The notes under the pieces: generated by a model
Seen by the model: the letters and a program-made list of their open reading frames with translations, nothing else
Database searches by the model: none
What the model was told of the DNA's origin: nothing
Translations under genes and position numbers: made by a program
Source: Xanthomonas translucens pv. cerealis
GTDB lineage: Bacteria > Pseudomonadota > Gammaproteobacteria > Xanthomonadales > Xanthomonadaceae
NCBI RefSeq assembly: GCF_006838285.1
Contig: NZ_CP038228.1
Location: 2,604,001 to 2,668,000 of the forward strand
DNA: 64,000 nucleotides
Direction: 5' to 3'
Shown here: one piece after another, positions 47,095 to 56,208 of the stretch
Numbering within the stretch: position 1 is the stretch's first letter
How the letters are laid out: each line of letters opens with the position of its first letter

Positions 47095-47610
47095 ATGAGC
47101 GAATTCAGGAATGATCTTGTTGGCGCTCTCGACGTCGCGCATGTGATTTGTGGTCTATTAATCGAGCATGACACTGCGAGGAACGGCTTTGAGGGTCTTC
47201 ACAGCTGGCAAGGGGAAGCATTTAACGCAATCAAATACGAGGGTCGAATAGAGCGGATGGAGGATCATCTTAACGCTATTGCAGAACGAGATCTCGACAG
47301 CAAAACTGCTATTGATCTACTCAAATTCGAAATGCGGCACGTTCATAATTTTCTTGCTGGAATTCTCGCCAGCTGGAGGAGGTGGCGAAATAAGAAGGGT
47401 CAAAGACAGGAAATAGGAAGCGATGAGCAAAACTCACGAAACAATCGCGACCATCGCACTATTTCAGGCCTAAAAGGCAAATCAAAACGTGGATTGGAGA
47501 CTCTGAAAATACTTTTCACAAGCCTAATTGCAATCTTGGCCGAGCTATTTCCTGGATTAAAGGCAATATTTGAGGTCGCCAAAGAAGGCATTGAGCATTT
47601 CACTACTTAG
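47095..47610 (+). CDS. Hypothetical protein with C-terminal hydrophobic helix
   Basis: A 171-residue protein with AAGGATAAAAG upstream. It is less GC-rich than the chromosome. The N-terminal half is helical and charged, a basic linker follows (RRWRNKKGQRQE, LKGKSKRG), and a hydrophobic helix lies near 140-160 (ILFTSLIAILAELFPGLKAI). I do not recognise the family. It is convergent with the membrane protein gene at 47611, whose stop follows it immediately. Confidence 0.6.
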   Translation: MSEFRNDLVGALDVAHVICGLLIEHDTARNGFEGLHSWQGEAFNAIKYEGRIERMEDHLNAIAERDLDSKTAIDLLKFEMRHVHNFLAGILASWRRWRNKKGQRQEIGSDEQNSRNNRDHRTISGLKGKSKRGLETLKILFTSLIAILAELFPGLKAIFEVAKEGIEHFTT

Positions 47611-48879
47611 TCAGCCCTTCGTTAGTGCACGCGATTGAAAGAACGCAATTGCGCCCACGACGAGGAGGATGATAAGACCAATGCTTGGCAATGCCTTGGC
47701 ACCAAATCGTAGGATGACCATCGCCACTGCGATAAGTGTTGGCAACCATGCCAGTGGATGGACCACCATGTGAACCTTTCGCAAGAAGGCTAACTGCTCA
47801 GCGAATCCTGCCTTCGCACTATCAATTGCTCCTTGCAATGCAGTCGGGTGCTTGCCAGAAGCGCTTTGAACGTCCGAGATCGAGAGATTGAATCCCGCCT
47901 CAACTCTGTTTGAGGCAAGACGCTGGTTGTGGAGGATGCCGCTCAGCAGTAGCGAAACCAACAACATGCCTAGGCAAAGCCCGGAGGCACTCCATACGTC
48001 CTCTGCTAGCCAGACTGCGGCCAAACCTCCTATCGACAAGGGCAGCGCCAGCATCTTCCCTGAGCTGTCACCCAGCACCGCAGCCATCCGACTTGCGTAA
48101 TCAAGCTCAATCCGCGCCACATCCCCACGAAGCTTCTCAAAGGAAAACTTTTGGACATAACACTCAGCATTGAGCTCGTAAGCCATGACAACGTCCGACC
48201 ATGAGTAGACCAAGTATTGGAACACCGGTTCAGGAGCATCCGGGCGCCGCTTAGCTAGAACGTTGGTGAGTGCGACACGGAAAAGCTGCTTATGCTCGTT
48301 GATATGCAGCCTGCCTTCCTCACTAGAAAAAAGCGCTTCTAATACTGAAATGTCCGGCTTCGGAGCAAGCAGGCACGCGCGTGTGATTCTTGTATCAATC
48401 TCGAACGTTTTTGGCCCTGCGTCGCCCGTTGCAGGAAGGACAAATAAGAGCTTCTTGGTGCTCGCCGACAACGACACAGTGTTCAAGGAAAGCTTGATCA
48501 AGCCACCAATCAACCTTCCCAAATGCAAGGCAGAAGTCAGCTCGGACGTTGGCTCTTCCGCACCGCCAAGGATGTCCTCTCTAATGAGATAGTAGTTACT
48601 TGGGACACCACCTGAACTCAGAATCTCCGACCCATCAACGAAGCCATAAACGTCTGCGTAAAATCGTCCGAACTCGTTCGAGGGCAGCTTCCACGTGAAG
48701 GACATTTGCCCATCATCTTCATGAGGACCGTCTTCGAAATACCCGAACTTCCTATCTATTGCCAGGCATTTTTGCACTTCAGTCGCAACCGCAGATGCCT
48801 GCCCGTCATAGGAAAACGCCCCCTCCTCCACGGAAGGCTTCCCAGCAGCACGATAAAGGCGAACTACGCTCTCAAACAC
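47611..48879 (-). CDS. Membrane protein paired with an NdpA-like gene
   Basis: A 422-residue protein with a large soluble N-terminal part (1-270) and four hydrophobic segments near 280-297, 300-316, 372-392 and 395-415, arranged as two hairpins. No enzyme motif is recognised. It starts nine bases after the end of the NdpA-like gene, so the two form an operon. The combination of DNA-binding and membrane partner resembles abortive-infection modules, but this is inference. Confidence 0.65.
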   Translation of the reverse strand: MFESVVRLYRAAGKPSVEEGAFSYDGQASAVATEVQKCLAIDRKFGYFEDGPHEDDGQMSFTWKLPSNEFGRFYADVYGFVDGSEILSSGGVPSNYYLIREDILGGAEEPTSELTSALHLGRLIGGLIKLSLNTVSLSASTKKLLFVLPATGDAGPKTFEIDTRITRACLLAPKPDISVLEALFSSEEGRLHINEHKQLFRVALTNVLAKRRPDAPEPVFQYLVYSWSDVVMAYELNAECYVQKFSFEKLRGDVARIELDYASRMAAVLGDSSGKMLALPLSIGGLAAVWLAEDVWSASGLCLGMLLVSLLLSGILHNQRLASNRVEAGFNLSISDVQSASGKHPTALQGAIDSAKAGFAEQLAFLRKVHMVVHPLAWLPTLIAVAMVILRFGAKALPSIGLIILLVVGAIAFFQSRALTKG

Positions 48880-48888
48880 GATTGATCC

Positions 48889-49980
48889 TTAGCCACGCTG
48901 ATCCAGTGTTGCCTCGATTTTCTTTACAGTCTCATCCGGGAGGCGCCGAATCCTGAGCGATTTGTCGGCGCGATTGTAAATCAATGGCCCCTCCGTCTCA
49001 CTAATTTCCGTATCTTCAAACGACAAACGCCACCCTTCCGCCTGAGCCGTTATCCGAGTGACAGATTTAATGTATTGAGCACTGACAACAAACGACTCCG
49101 GGACTTGGCCCTCATCGCCATTTAAGTATTCGCTCAAGCCTTCGGCGTGCTCAATCAATTCATCGCCCAGCGCTACACGGACCACTGCAACCAACGTTCC
49201 CACGCTCATAGTGGCCCCGTGCGGCAGGGCTGCCATGTGATCGATGACTGCTCTGCGCACTCTCTGGGTCTGAGACTTAATCTCTTTCTTCGAGGAGACA
49301 AACTTTCTAACTGCGTCGATTGCCGACTTGGTGGCGCGGCTCGATGACACCCCTTTTTCGCAACCTAGCGCATCAATGAAATACTTGGCCACCTCATTGC
49401 GTGCACCTTTATTGACGAAGCAGAGATAGGTCCTCTCTTCCTCGTCCGCATCGACATCAGCGGAGCCAGCACTTAAAGCCTGCTCATACCTCGCAAGATT
49501 GATACGTGCAGCCTGGTGCAGCTTCGACAAGTCCAGTTCACGGATATCCGTGGGAACCATGTCCGGCGACAAGCTCAAAGCCCCGCGTTCTTTTATCATC
49601 GCCACGAGCAGGAACGGCGTTGAGTTGACCTCGTAGAGCATAAAGAACACATAGCCGCCAGTCGACAGAAGCTCTTTTCCGGCAGCGGCCACAAGTTCCG
49701 CCATGGCTACCTCGGTCAGCGTCATGAATGTTGCCAAGTCGGAACTGGCAGTCAAATTCTCCACTGCACCTGGAAACTGACCCTCCCGGTTGTTCGATCC
49801 GAATTGGCCCCAGAATACGGTGCTACCGTCTCGCCCGACGAGACGTGACAGCTGCTGCGCCAGTGACTGAACCTGAGTGAGTGAAACGTCCAACGGACCA
49901 GGCGCGTGCCTGACTCGTGAAGTGTTGGACTGAGCCTCTTTTTCGAGAGAGTGAATTACCGCGAAAACCAGTCTATCCAT
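48889..49980 (-). CDS. NdpA/YejK-like nucleoid-associated protein
   Basis: A 363-residue protein beginning MDRLVFAVIHSLEKEAQ. It matches the 37-kDa nucleoid-associated (NA37) family by its overall pattern, including FFMLYEVNSTPFLLVAMIKE and YLCFVNKGARNEVAKYFIDAL followed by CEKG. E. coli YejK binds nucleoid DNA. Here the gene is paired with a membrane protein and located among defence genes, unlike the chromosomal housekeeping copy. Confidence 0.75.
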   Translation of the reverse strand: MDRLVFAVIHSLEKEAQSNTSRVRHAPGPLDVSLTQVQSLAQQLSRLVGRDGSTVFWGQFGSNNREGQFPGAVENLTASSDLATFMTLTEVAMAELVAAAGKELLSTGGYVFFMLYEVNSTPFLLVAMIKERGALSLSPDMVPTDIRELDLSKLHQAARINLARYEQALSAGSADVDADEEERTYLCFVNKGARNEVAKYFIDALGCEKGVSSSRATKSAIDAVRKFVSSKKEIKSQTQRVRRAVIDHMAALPHGATMSVGTLVAVVRVALGDELIEHAEGLSEYLNGDEGQVPESFVVSAQYIKSVTRITAQAEGWRLSFEDTEISETEGPLIYNRADKSLRIRRLPDETVKKIEATLDQRG

Positions 49981-50250
49981 AACTGCCTTGCCCCCTATTG
50001 GCTCAGGCGGCAATGGTATCACCCATACTTATGGATGCCCCGCGAGCGCTCTCCAAGGACTGATCAGCTGCAGAGGCTGAGACAGCATCCCCAATTGTGG
50101 GCGCGAAGCTGAGCCTCGCCAACAGCTAGGCTCCAATGCCTACTACTGATCCTGAACAGTCGAGTATCTTCCAGCCCTCCTTCCCGCGTTACTGAAAAGC
50201 GCCTCACAAGGGGTCTTCTGTGAGGAGGCAAAGCACTGCCTCGATTCAAG

Positions 50251-50586
50251 CTATGCCGGCGGGGAGGCCAAGTGGCTCTTGATTAGTTCAAGAACGCTCT
50301 TCTGGCGCTCAGCAGGCAATCGAGCAACCAGCAAGATGACTTCGGCCAGGACGTCTGAGCTGGCATGGAAATACGCCGGCGGCACTCCAAGCGCATCGCT
50401 CAACGCTGCCAGCGTTTCGTGGTCGGGTTCGCGCTCCCCTCGCTCATAGCGGGACAAGCGTGACGAGGCAGCTTTCTCGTTCATCCCCAACAGCGCTCCA
50501 AGTTCGACCTGCGACAAGCCCGCCACGCGCCGCGCCGCGCGCAAGCGACGGCCAAAGACGGAATTCGGAGGCAGGGATGCAGGCAT
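50251..50586 (-). CDS. XRE family transcriptional regulator
   Basis: A 111-residue Cro/CI-type regulator. The helix-turn-helix covers about 14-70 (AGLSQVELGALLGMNEKAAS, SRYERGEREPD, LAALSDALGVP). A short helical tail follows that may dimerise. A perfect 21-bp palindrome lies 58 bases upstream in the divergent gap, presumably its operator. Confidence 0.88.
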   Translation of the reverse strand: MPASLPPNSVFGRRLRAARRVAGLSQVELGALLGMNEKAASSRLSRYERGEREPDHETLAALSDALGVPPAYFHASSDVLAEVILLVARLPAERQKSVLELIKSHLASPPA

Positions 50587-50643
50587 GGAGATCTAACGTT
50601 GGGCTGATCTCCAAGTCTGCACCGACTAGCATCCTAACGCACT

Positions 50644-50664
50644 TATCTGCCAATATGGCAGATA
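50644..50664. promoter_or_regulatory. Palindromic operator between the XRE gene and the envelope operon
   Basis: TATCTGCCA-ATA-TGGCAGATA: nine-base perfect arms around three bases, centred between the divergent starts at 50586 and 50689. Size and symmetry fit a dimeric XRE regulator. It probably controls both directions. Confidence 0.75.
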
Positions 50665-50688
50665 CATCCACACACGGCGCGAGGGTCT

Positions 50689-51465
50689 ATGGCACTTCAG
50701 AAAAGGCGAGCATGGGCAGCATCTCTGGCATTGATATTGACCGTCCCTATTGCTGCCCGCGCCCAGGACACCCAAGACCAGAAGCCTGGCTTCTTCCGCC
50801 AGCTTGGCGGCAGCCTGAAGGACGCCGGCAAGCAGATGGTGGGCATCCAGCCGAACGCGGGGAGCAAGTCCACAGCCCAGGCCGGCAGTAGCGGCAGCGG
50901 TCCTCTCTATACGCCCCTCAGCGGCGCACGGAAGCTCCCCAGCCTCTTCAAGGGTGACAACCACCAGGCCGCGCAGGCAGGTCGCCTGGACTGGCCCCGG
51001 GCTGCACTGACGTTCACCGAGTGGGGCGAGAAGCTGCCTTGCTGGACGGTGGAAGCGCGTATCTGGACCGGCCCTGCCACCTCGAGCACCGAGACCTTCC
51101 TGGCCTGCGCCGACGCCCCGCTGACCGAGACGGACGATCTGGGCGAGACGGCCGAACTCAACACGTCGGCTCTCTGGAAAGGCCGGGACGCCCTCAACGG
51201 CATTCGCGTGCCGCCCAGCAAGGGGAACACCGGCGCGCAGCGGTCCACGGGTCCCAACCCGCCGGCGCAACCGTTCGTCGTCAACGTAAGCCGGCCTGGC
51301 GTCGCCGATCGCGCCGTCGACGTCGCCCTGCGGGTGGCCTGGGTCTCCGGGTTCATCCAGACCGCCGACCTGCACCCCGGCCCCTCGGGAATGCTGACGC
51401 CGTTCAAGGACACCCGGCTCTGGATCGCCGGCTTCAAGCCGGACGGCAACCGCGACAAACAGTAG
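50689..51465 (+). CDS. Exported hypothetical protein
   Basis: A 258-residue protein with a Sec signal peptide (AASLALILTVPIAARAQ). A Gly/Ser-rich linker near 55-75 is followed by a beta-rich domain with two Cys (LPCWTVEARIW, FLACADAPL). Family not recognised. It is the first gene of a three-gene envelope set under the palindromic operator. Confidence 0.7.
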   Translation: MALQKRRAWAASLALILTVPIAARAQDTQDQKPGFFRQLGGSLKDAGKQMVGIQPNAGSKSTAQAGSSGSGPLYTPLSGARKLPSLFKGDNHQAAQAGRLDWPRAALTFTEWGEKLPCWTVEARIWTGPATSSTETFLACADAPLTETDDLGETAELNTSALWKGRDALNGIRVPPSKGNTGAQRSTGPNPPAQPFVVNVSRPGVADRAVDVALRVAWVSGFIQTADLHPGPSGMLTPFKDTRLWIAGFKPDGNRDKQ

Positions 51466-51514
51466 TCCCTGACCTCGCCCGCCTTCCCCACCCATCCCTC
51501 ATCAAAGGAACGAC

Positions 51515-51829
51515 ATGAAAAAAGCATGGATCGGCCTGGTCGCGTTGACCATGGCCTTGGGCCTCACCGCCTGCAGCGGCAAGCCGTCGGCCGACGACGC
51601 CAAGGAAGCGTTCGTCAGGCTGCTTCAGCAGAGTGGCGCTGGCCAGGTCACCGACATCCAGAACTTCGAACTCACCGGCTGCGTGGAAGCGGAGGGCGCG
51701 GACGGCTACCGCTGCGATACCCGCGGCCAGGCCCTGCTCAACATTGAGGGCCGGCAGGTGCCCGTCCCGCTGAGCAAGAACCTGCGCTATGCCAAGAGCG
51801 ACGGCACCTGGAGGGCCTACGCGAAATGA
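51515..51829 (+). CDS. Small hypothetical lipoprotein
   Basis: 104 residues with a lipoprotein signal (IGLVALTMALGLTAC) and CAAAGGAACG upstream. The mature domain has two Cys (ELTGCVEAEGADGYRCDTRG) and resembles small DUF-type periplasmic domains. It overlaps the next gene by ATGA, so the two are coupled. Confidence 0.75.
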   Translation: MKKAWIGLVALTMALGLTACSGKPSADDAKEAFVRLLQQSGAGQVTDIQNFELTGCVEAEGADGYRCDTRGQALLNIEGRQVPVPLSKNLRYAKSDGTWRAYAK

Positions 51830-52206
51830 AGACCAACCCTGACCCGATGGCCGGCACGCCGGCGGGTGCTGTGGCCGGGTTCCGTGGGGACGGCGCGCCA
51901 CGCGCCGCTCCCAGGAAAGTCATGACGCCCCACAACCGGTTCTTCTGGTGGTTCTCGTGGAGCCTGCTCCTGCTCGGGCCGCTGGGCTTTATCGTCGGGC
52001 CGTTGATGGCCCGGCGGGGCCTGCGGAAAGCGGAGCGCCTCTACCCGCAAGAAGCCTATGCGGCTCGACAGCGCGACCAGGGGTTCACCGCTGGGCAGTG
52101 GTGGGTCATGACGCCGCTGGTCCTGATGGGAGCCTTCTGGGTCTTCTCGCTCCTGAGCGGGCTGCCGATGGTGTTGCTGGTGCTGTGGGTGCAGCTGACC
52201 AGTTGA
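51826..52206 (+). CDS. Small membrane protein
   Basis: 126 residues with two membrane helices near 42-60 (WSLLLLGPLGFIVGPLMA) and 97-122 (TPLVLMGAFWVFSLLSGL). A cytoplasmic basic stretch lies between. Last gene of the operon; a clear terminator follows 24 bases on. Function unknown. Confidence 0.7.
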   Translation: MKTNPDPMAGTPAGAVAGFRGDGAPRAAPRKVMTPHNRFFWWFSWSLLLLGPLGFIVGPLMARRGLRKAERLYPQEAYAARQRDQGFTAGQWWVMTPLVLMGAFWVFSLLSGLPMVLLVLWVQLTS

Positions 52207-52230
52207 TTCCGATAGAGCATCCGCATCAAA

Positions 52231-52258
52231 AAAGCCCGGCCATCCGGGCTTTCTTTTT
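52231..52258 (+). terminator. Rho-independent terminator of the envelope operon
   Basis: AAAGCCCGG, loop CCAT, CCGGGCTTT, then CTTTTT. Textbook form just after the membrane protein stop. Confidence 0.9.
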
Positions 52259-52355
52259 GCTCCATACCCTGCCCTTGTTGCACTGAGCGAAGACAGGGCT
52301 ACAACCAAGACATTCTTGGAATGGAGCCTCCCCGGAACCTCGGCTGCCCTGCAGC

Positions 52356-52691
52356 TCAACCCGCGGCGGCTTCGTCGTTGACCAAGAGCAGCGGTTGCCC
52401 CGCGGCCGAGCCGATCGGCAAGCGCGATTCGGCGCCCGGGGTCACGACGATGACCGTGATGACGTCGTCCCGCGCCGAGTTGATTTGAACGAACTTGAGG
52501 CCTGCTTTTTCGAAAACATAGGCCTTGAACAGCGGGGAAAGGCTGACGTTTTTCTTGCCGGGAGGCACGCGCTCACCCATGCCCTCGATGATGTCGGCTG
52601 GGTTCATCACCTGGTCCGCCGCCTGGGCGACCTGTGAGAAGCCAGCAGCCAGCCCGGCCAATCCGAGCAATGCGCCAGAGAGGGTTTTCAT
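52356..52691 (-). CDS. Exported small hypothetical protein
   Basis: 111 residues with a signal peptide (LSGALLGLAGLAAGFSQVAQA) and a compact beta-rich mature domain (SPLFKAYVFEKAGLKFVQIN). It ends in an Ala-rich tail. It is not recognised and is monocistronic. Confidence 0.65.
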   Translation of the reverse strand: MKTLSGALLGLAGLAAGFSQVAQAADQVMNPADIIEGMGERVPPGKKNVSLSPLFKAYVFEKAGLKFVQINSARDDVITVIVVTPGAESRLPIGSAAGQPLLLVNDEAAAG

Positions 52692-53112
52692 CGTTCGTTC
52701 CTTGACGAGGACAGCGTTGCGAAAACGCTACTGCTGGCCAGATGGGCGGGCAAGCGCCAGCACGAGGACTGCTCAAAACGTCTACGAGGATAGACAGATG
52801 CTTCCGGCCGGCGGCCCTCCCCGTGCCTTCCCCTGCCCGGCTCAGGGACCTCCAAGCGTAAAAGCAAAGGCCTCGCATGCGAGGCCTTTGGTCGTCGGCG
52901 CTTGAGTGGAGGTTCTGGCCCCCGTCCCCCAACCATGGTGGGTGAAGTGGCCTGACGACGGAGACAGGTTGCCATGAGGAACGCGGACGTGCGATCAGTT
53001 GAAGCCTGACCGCAGCATCAGAAAACTCCTATGCAGAATCTGAAGTCCTCATACGGCACTGGCATTACTCCTGAGCTTTTTGCTTCGCCCATGCCGTTGC
53101 TCAAGCTTCTTC
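52692..53112. other. Gap holding a perfect hairpin
   Basis: No gene. CAAAGGCCTCGC-AT-GCGAGGCCTTTG (52865-52890) is a 12-bp perfect stem followed on the minus strand by CTTTTACGCTT, likely the terminator of the H-NS gene transcribed from the right. Confidence 0.7.
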
Positions 53113-53517
53113 TCACCCGGGATACTTCGGGAACTTCTCGTCCGGGTGACTGGCCTTCCACTGCTTGTAAGCCGCGGTGCCCTCCCATGCCGTGAAGGCG
53201 CGCGGGGGACGACCCCGGCCGCTCCAGGTCTCGTGGGTATGGGGCAGCCAATACTTGGGGGCGACTTCCTTCTTGCCCTGGGCAGGGGCAGCCTTGCGGC
53301 CACGGCCCGGGCTGCTGGCGCCGATGGCGACTGCCAGTTCCGCCTTCTGCTTCGGGGTGAAGTGCTCGCTGTATTGGCTCAGTAGGCTCGTGATTTCCGC
53401 CACAGCGATGGCGGCCCGTTCTTGGCGGAGCGTTGCTTCTTGTTCTTCAAGCTTGCGGAGCTCTTCTTCGAGCTTGGCCTTGGCAGAGGTGATCGACTCC
53501 AACGTCTTCTTACTCAT
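53113..53517 (-). CDS. H-NS family nucleoid-associated protein
   Basis: 134 residues. The N-terminal half is a coiled coil (SAKAKLEEELRKLEEQEATL) for oligomerisation; the C-terminus has the H-NS DNA-binding motif in THETWSGRGRPPRAFTAWE. Such island-borne copies can silence AT-rich cargo and buffer the cost of carriage. Downstream hairpin at 52865 probably ends its message. Confidence 0.88.
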   Translation of the reverse strand: MSKKTLESITSAKAKLEEELRKLEEQEATLRQERAAIAVAEITSLLSQYSEHFTPKQKAELAVAIGASSPGRGRKAAPAQGKKEVAPKYWLPHTHETWSGRGRPPRAFTAWEGTAAYKQWKASHPDEKFPKYPG

Positions 53518-53639
53518 TCAGCTCATCGCCTGTTAGGAATATGGGTCTTCTCCCCGGAGCCAAGAGTTTAATTGAATTGGCCGTCAACACGCAGCGTCTT
53601 TCCTTTTGTCGGCCGCATGCAGCCACGCCATACAACCGC

Positions 53640-53880
53640 TTGGCATGGAGGCGCAGGGGGATGAGCGCGGTGCTGCATCTACGCAACACAGTTCGGGTGT
53701 AGCCACTGCGCTTCAATCTTTTCCAATGGCGGTGTTGGCGTGTCCGCCGACTCCAAAGGATTACGGGTCGACACCGGCCCCCGAGGCAACTACGTGCACA
53801 TGGGAGCCGGCGGCAACTACTACTGCGCCACCATCCCCCTTTCGGACTACGAAATAGAGTCCACGTTCACCACAGCGTGA
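53640..53880 (+). pseudogene. Truncated duplicate of the DUF4236 gene 5' end
   Basis: The DNA parallels 54705-54945, including the leader (ATACAACCG, GGCATGGAGGC) and codons for GVSADSKGLRVDTGPRG, then NYVHMGAGGN; an in-frame TAG and small indels break it. Its 3' end overlaps the last codons of the membrane protein at 53847. It is a dead partial copy made by duplication around that gene. Confidence 0.8.
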
Positions 53881-54587
53881 TTGGAGCGCTTGTTCTTGGC
53901 GCGAGCATTGCTTAGCGGACCACCGCGCCGCTCTCTGTAGAGTCTTTGTGCCAGTTCTGGCACACGAACCTCCCTGCGGACCGGTGACCCGACCCACAGA
54001 TCGTAGACGCAAGGGATTGCTGGGAAGAATCCGATAACCCAAGGAGCCCATTGCTGCCAATGCGCAACCGCAGCAATCGTGGAGCCAGGAACAAGCCAAC
54101 CGAGCAGCGCAAGCAGGACAGCCGTCCATCCGGCCCGCACCGTCGAGTCCCAATGCGCCTCGTCTTCAGCGATTCGCGCCATCTGCTTCTCAACGTCCAC
54201 CCGGCGCGAACCGTCGGGCGCATCAGCAAGCCATCGGTCGGCATCGGTCCACGTAACGTAAGTCGGGGAATCCGTGTCCCGGCGTTTAGGCGATACGCCG
54301 GGAATGCGCTGAACCCACTCGACCAGTAAGCCGAGCACCGACCGCAACAGCGGCAACAGCAGAGGGACCACGATCTTTACAACCGCACCGTAGGCCAGGA
54401 CGACCAAGACGATGGCGGCAGGCCGATCAGATATCGTCGACCAACGAAGGTTCCAGACGTTAGTGCCTGTCGAGAAGACTAAAACCAGGTCTGCGAGGAG
54501 CACAAAGCCGAACAAACGCAGTTGCGCTCTGTAGTCGTGCGCTTTCTCGAGCAGATTCCATTTATCCGTATCAATGTTCAAAGACAT
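53847..54587 (-). CDS. Hypothetical membrane protein
   Basis: 246 residues with hydrophobic segments near 25-40, 57-85, 155-172 and 178-197, and a charged loop between (DADRWLADAPDGSRRVDVEK). Its last dozen codons run through the reversed DUF4236 fragment, so the native C-terminus was replaced. It lies inside the duplicated DUF4236 pair. Family not recognised. Confidence 0.62.
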   Translation of the reverse strand: MSLNIDTDKWNLLEKAHDYRAQLRLFGFVLLADLVLVFSTGTNVWNLRWSTISDRPAAIVLVVLAYGAVVKIVVPLLLPLLRSVLGLLVEWVQRIPGVSPKRRDTDSPTYVTWTDADRWLADAPDGSRRVDVEKQMARIAEDEAHWDSTVRAGWTAVLLALLGWLVPGSTIAAVAHWQQWAPWVIGFFPAIPCVYDLWVGSPVRREVRVPELAQRLYRERRGGPLSNARAKNKRSNHAVVNVDSIS

Positions 54588-54722
54588 CTCCCCTCGGTGT
54601 GCCGACTACTCATCTGATGCGCCGGATATCGGCGTTTCAAGCCAACTCTTGAGCAGCCATCTCAGAATGGGGACTGATCGTGCTATACAACCGTTCGGCA
54701 TGGAGGCCAGGGGGGCCTAAGC

Positions 54723-55877
54723 ATGGGACTGTATCTACGCAAGAGCATTCGGGTGGGGCCACTGCGCTTCAACCTATCCAAGGGTGGCGTCGGCGTGTCC
54801 GCTGGGTTCAAAGGGTTCCGGGTCGGCACTGGGCCTCGGGGCAACTACGTGCACATGGGCGCCGGAGGCATCTACTACCGCGCCACCATCCCTGCCGGAT
54901 CCCCGAGCTCGAGTCCATCTTCACCACGTGGTCCCGCCCGCCCCGCTTTCGGAGCCCCGCCCTATCCGGCCCATACCAAGCAACCACCCGACTTTTCACA
55001 TACGCATGGCCCGATGGTCGAGATCGACTCGGCCAACGCGACCACGATTGTGGACTCGTCCTCCCAGGCATTGCTGGAAGAGCTCAACGCCAAGAAGCAG
55101 AAATGGCGCATCTGGCCAGGCGTCGCCGTGGTTTCGGCGCTGGTGCTTCTGATTGCGGCCAGCAACGAAGCCCCGAACTGGGCATTGGTCATGCTGACCG
55201 CCTTAGGGATAGGAGTCATCATTGCGGCGCGCCAAAAGGATCAACTTCGGAAGACTGTGGTTTTGATGTATGAGCTGGACGAATCGATGGAGAAGTCCTT
55301 AGAGGCACTCCACGCAGGAGCGAATGCCCTGGCGTCGGCCAGCGCCACTTGGCATGTGTCCTCGCATGCAAAGGTGCTTGACCGGAAATACCATGCTGGG
55401 GCAGGAACCGTTGTCGAGCGAAAGCTGACACGATTTGTGTCGGCGCCACCTCCGTTTGTGCAGACCAACATCCAGACGATCGCTGTCAACGTCGGCACGC
55501 AAACGCTTCACTTCTTCCCAGACCGTGTCCTGATCTACGACGCAAACGGGGTCGGTGCGGTGAGCTACCAAGGCCTTCAGGTGCTCGTGTCTTCCACACG
55601 CTTCATTGAGGATGGTGGTGTTCCTCGAGACGCCACGGTGATCGATCGCACGTGGCGCTACGTCAACAAGAAGGGCGGCCCTGACCGCCGTTTCAAGGAC
55701 AACCGGGAAATCCCAGTGTGCCAATACGAGGAGGTCGCTTTGCGCAGCGACACTGGTCTAAATGAACTACTACAGGTATCTCGGCTTGGCTCAGCCGCTG
55801 CTTTCGCTTCGGCCATCGCGACGCTGGGAAGAGTCATGCCGAAGGAAGTAGTGCGCCTCGCTGCGGGAGCTAGCTGA
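54723..55877 (+). CDS. DUF4236 domain protein
   Basis: 384 residues. The N-terminal 55 residues (LRKSIRVGPLRFNLSKGGVG, GTGPRGNYVHMGAGGIYY) are the DUF4236 module. A Pro/Ser-rich linker follows, then two membrane helices near 135-155 and 157-170, and a C-terminal domain of unknown fold. DUF4236 proteins are widespread and uncharacterised. A broken copy of the 5' end lies 1.1 kb upstream. Confidence 0.82.
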   Translation: MGLYLRKSIRVGPLRFNLSKGGVGVSAGFKGFRVGTGPRGNYVHMGAGGIYYRATIPAGSPSSSPSSPRGPARPAFGAPPYPAHTKQPPDFSHTHGPMVEIDSANATTIVDSSSQALLEELNAKKQKWRIWPGVAVVSALVLLIAASNEAPNWALVMLTALGIGVIIAARQKDQLRKTVVLMYELDESMEKSLEALHAGANALASASATWHVSSHAKVLDRKYHAGAGTVVERKLTRFVSAPPPFVQTNIQTIAVNVGTQTLHFFPDRVLIYDANGVGAVSYQGLQVLVSSTRFIEDGGVPRDATVIDRTWRYVNKKGGPDRRFKDNREIPVCQYEEVALRSDTGLNELLQVSRLGSAAAFASAIATLGRVMPKEVVRLAAGAS

Positions 55878-55950
55878 AGTTACGAGCACCGACGCCTTGA
55901 CAGCGCCAAACCGGGTGTTAGAAAGATGCCCTCTAATCGAGGGCACCACA

Positions 55951-56208
55951 GTGAACGTTGAAGAGTTTTGGAATGCTGCCTTTCTAGCAGCATTGAGCCG
56001 TCTACCCGCCAAACAAGCAAAGAAGGAGGCCGATGTGGCTCTAGACCTGTGCGTCGGCCATTGGCAAGAGCACTACCACCACTGGGCACCTCAATACAAA
56101 ACCCGCTGGCAAGAGCAACGGGTGGCAAATGTGCCAGCGCTCTTATCCGATGATGCTGCTCCCAGGAAGGCAGCACCTAAGAAGGCGGAGCGAAAGAAGG
56201 GAGCCTAA
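55951..56208 (+). CDS. Small hypothetical protein
   Basis: 85 residues from a GTG with GAGGG upstream (VNVEEFWNAAFLAALSRLPA). The helical N-terminus is followed by an HW/YHHW-rich middle (VGHWQEHYHHWAPQYKTRWQ) and a Lys/Ala-rich basic tail. Its stop overlaps the convergent stop of the next gene. No family recognised. Confidence 0.6.
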   Translation: MNVEEFWNAAFLAALSRLPAKQAKKEADVALDLCVGHWQEHYHHWAPQYKTRWQEQRVANVPALLSDDAAPRKAAPKKAERKKGA

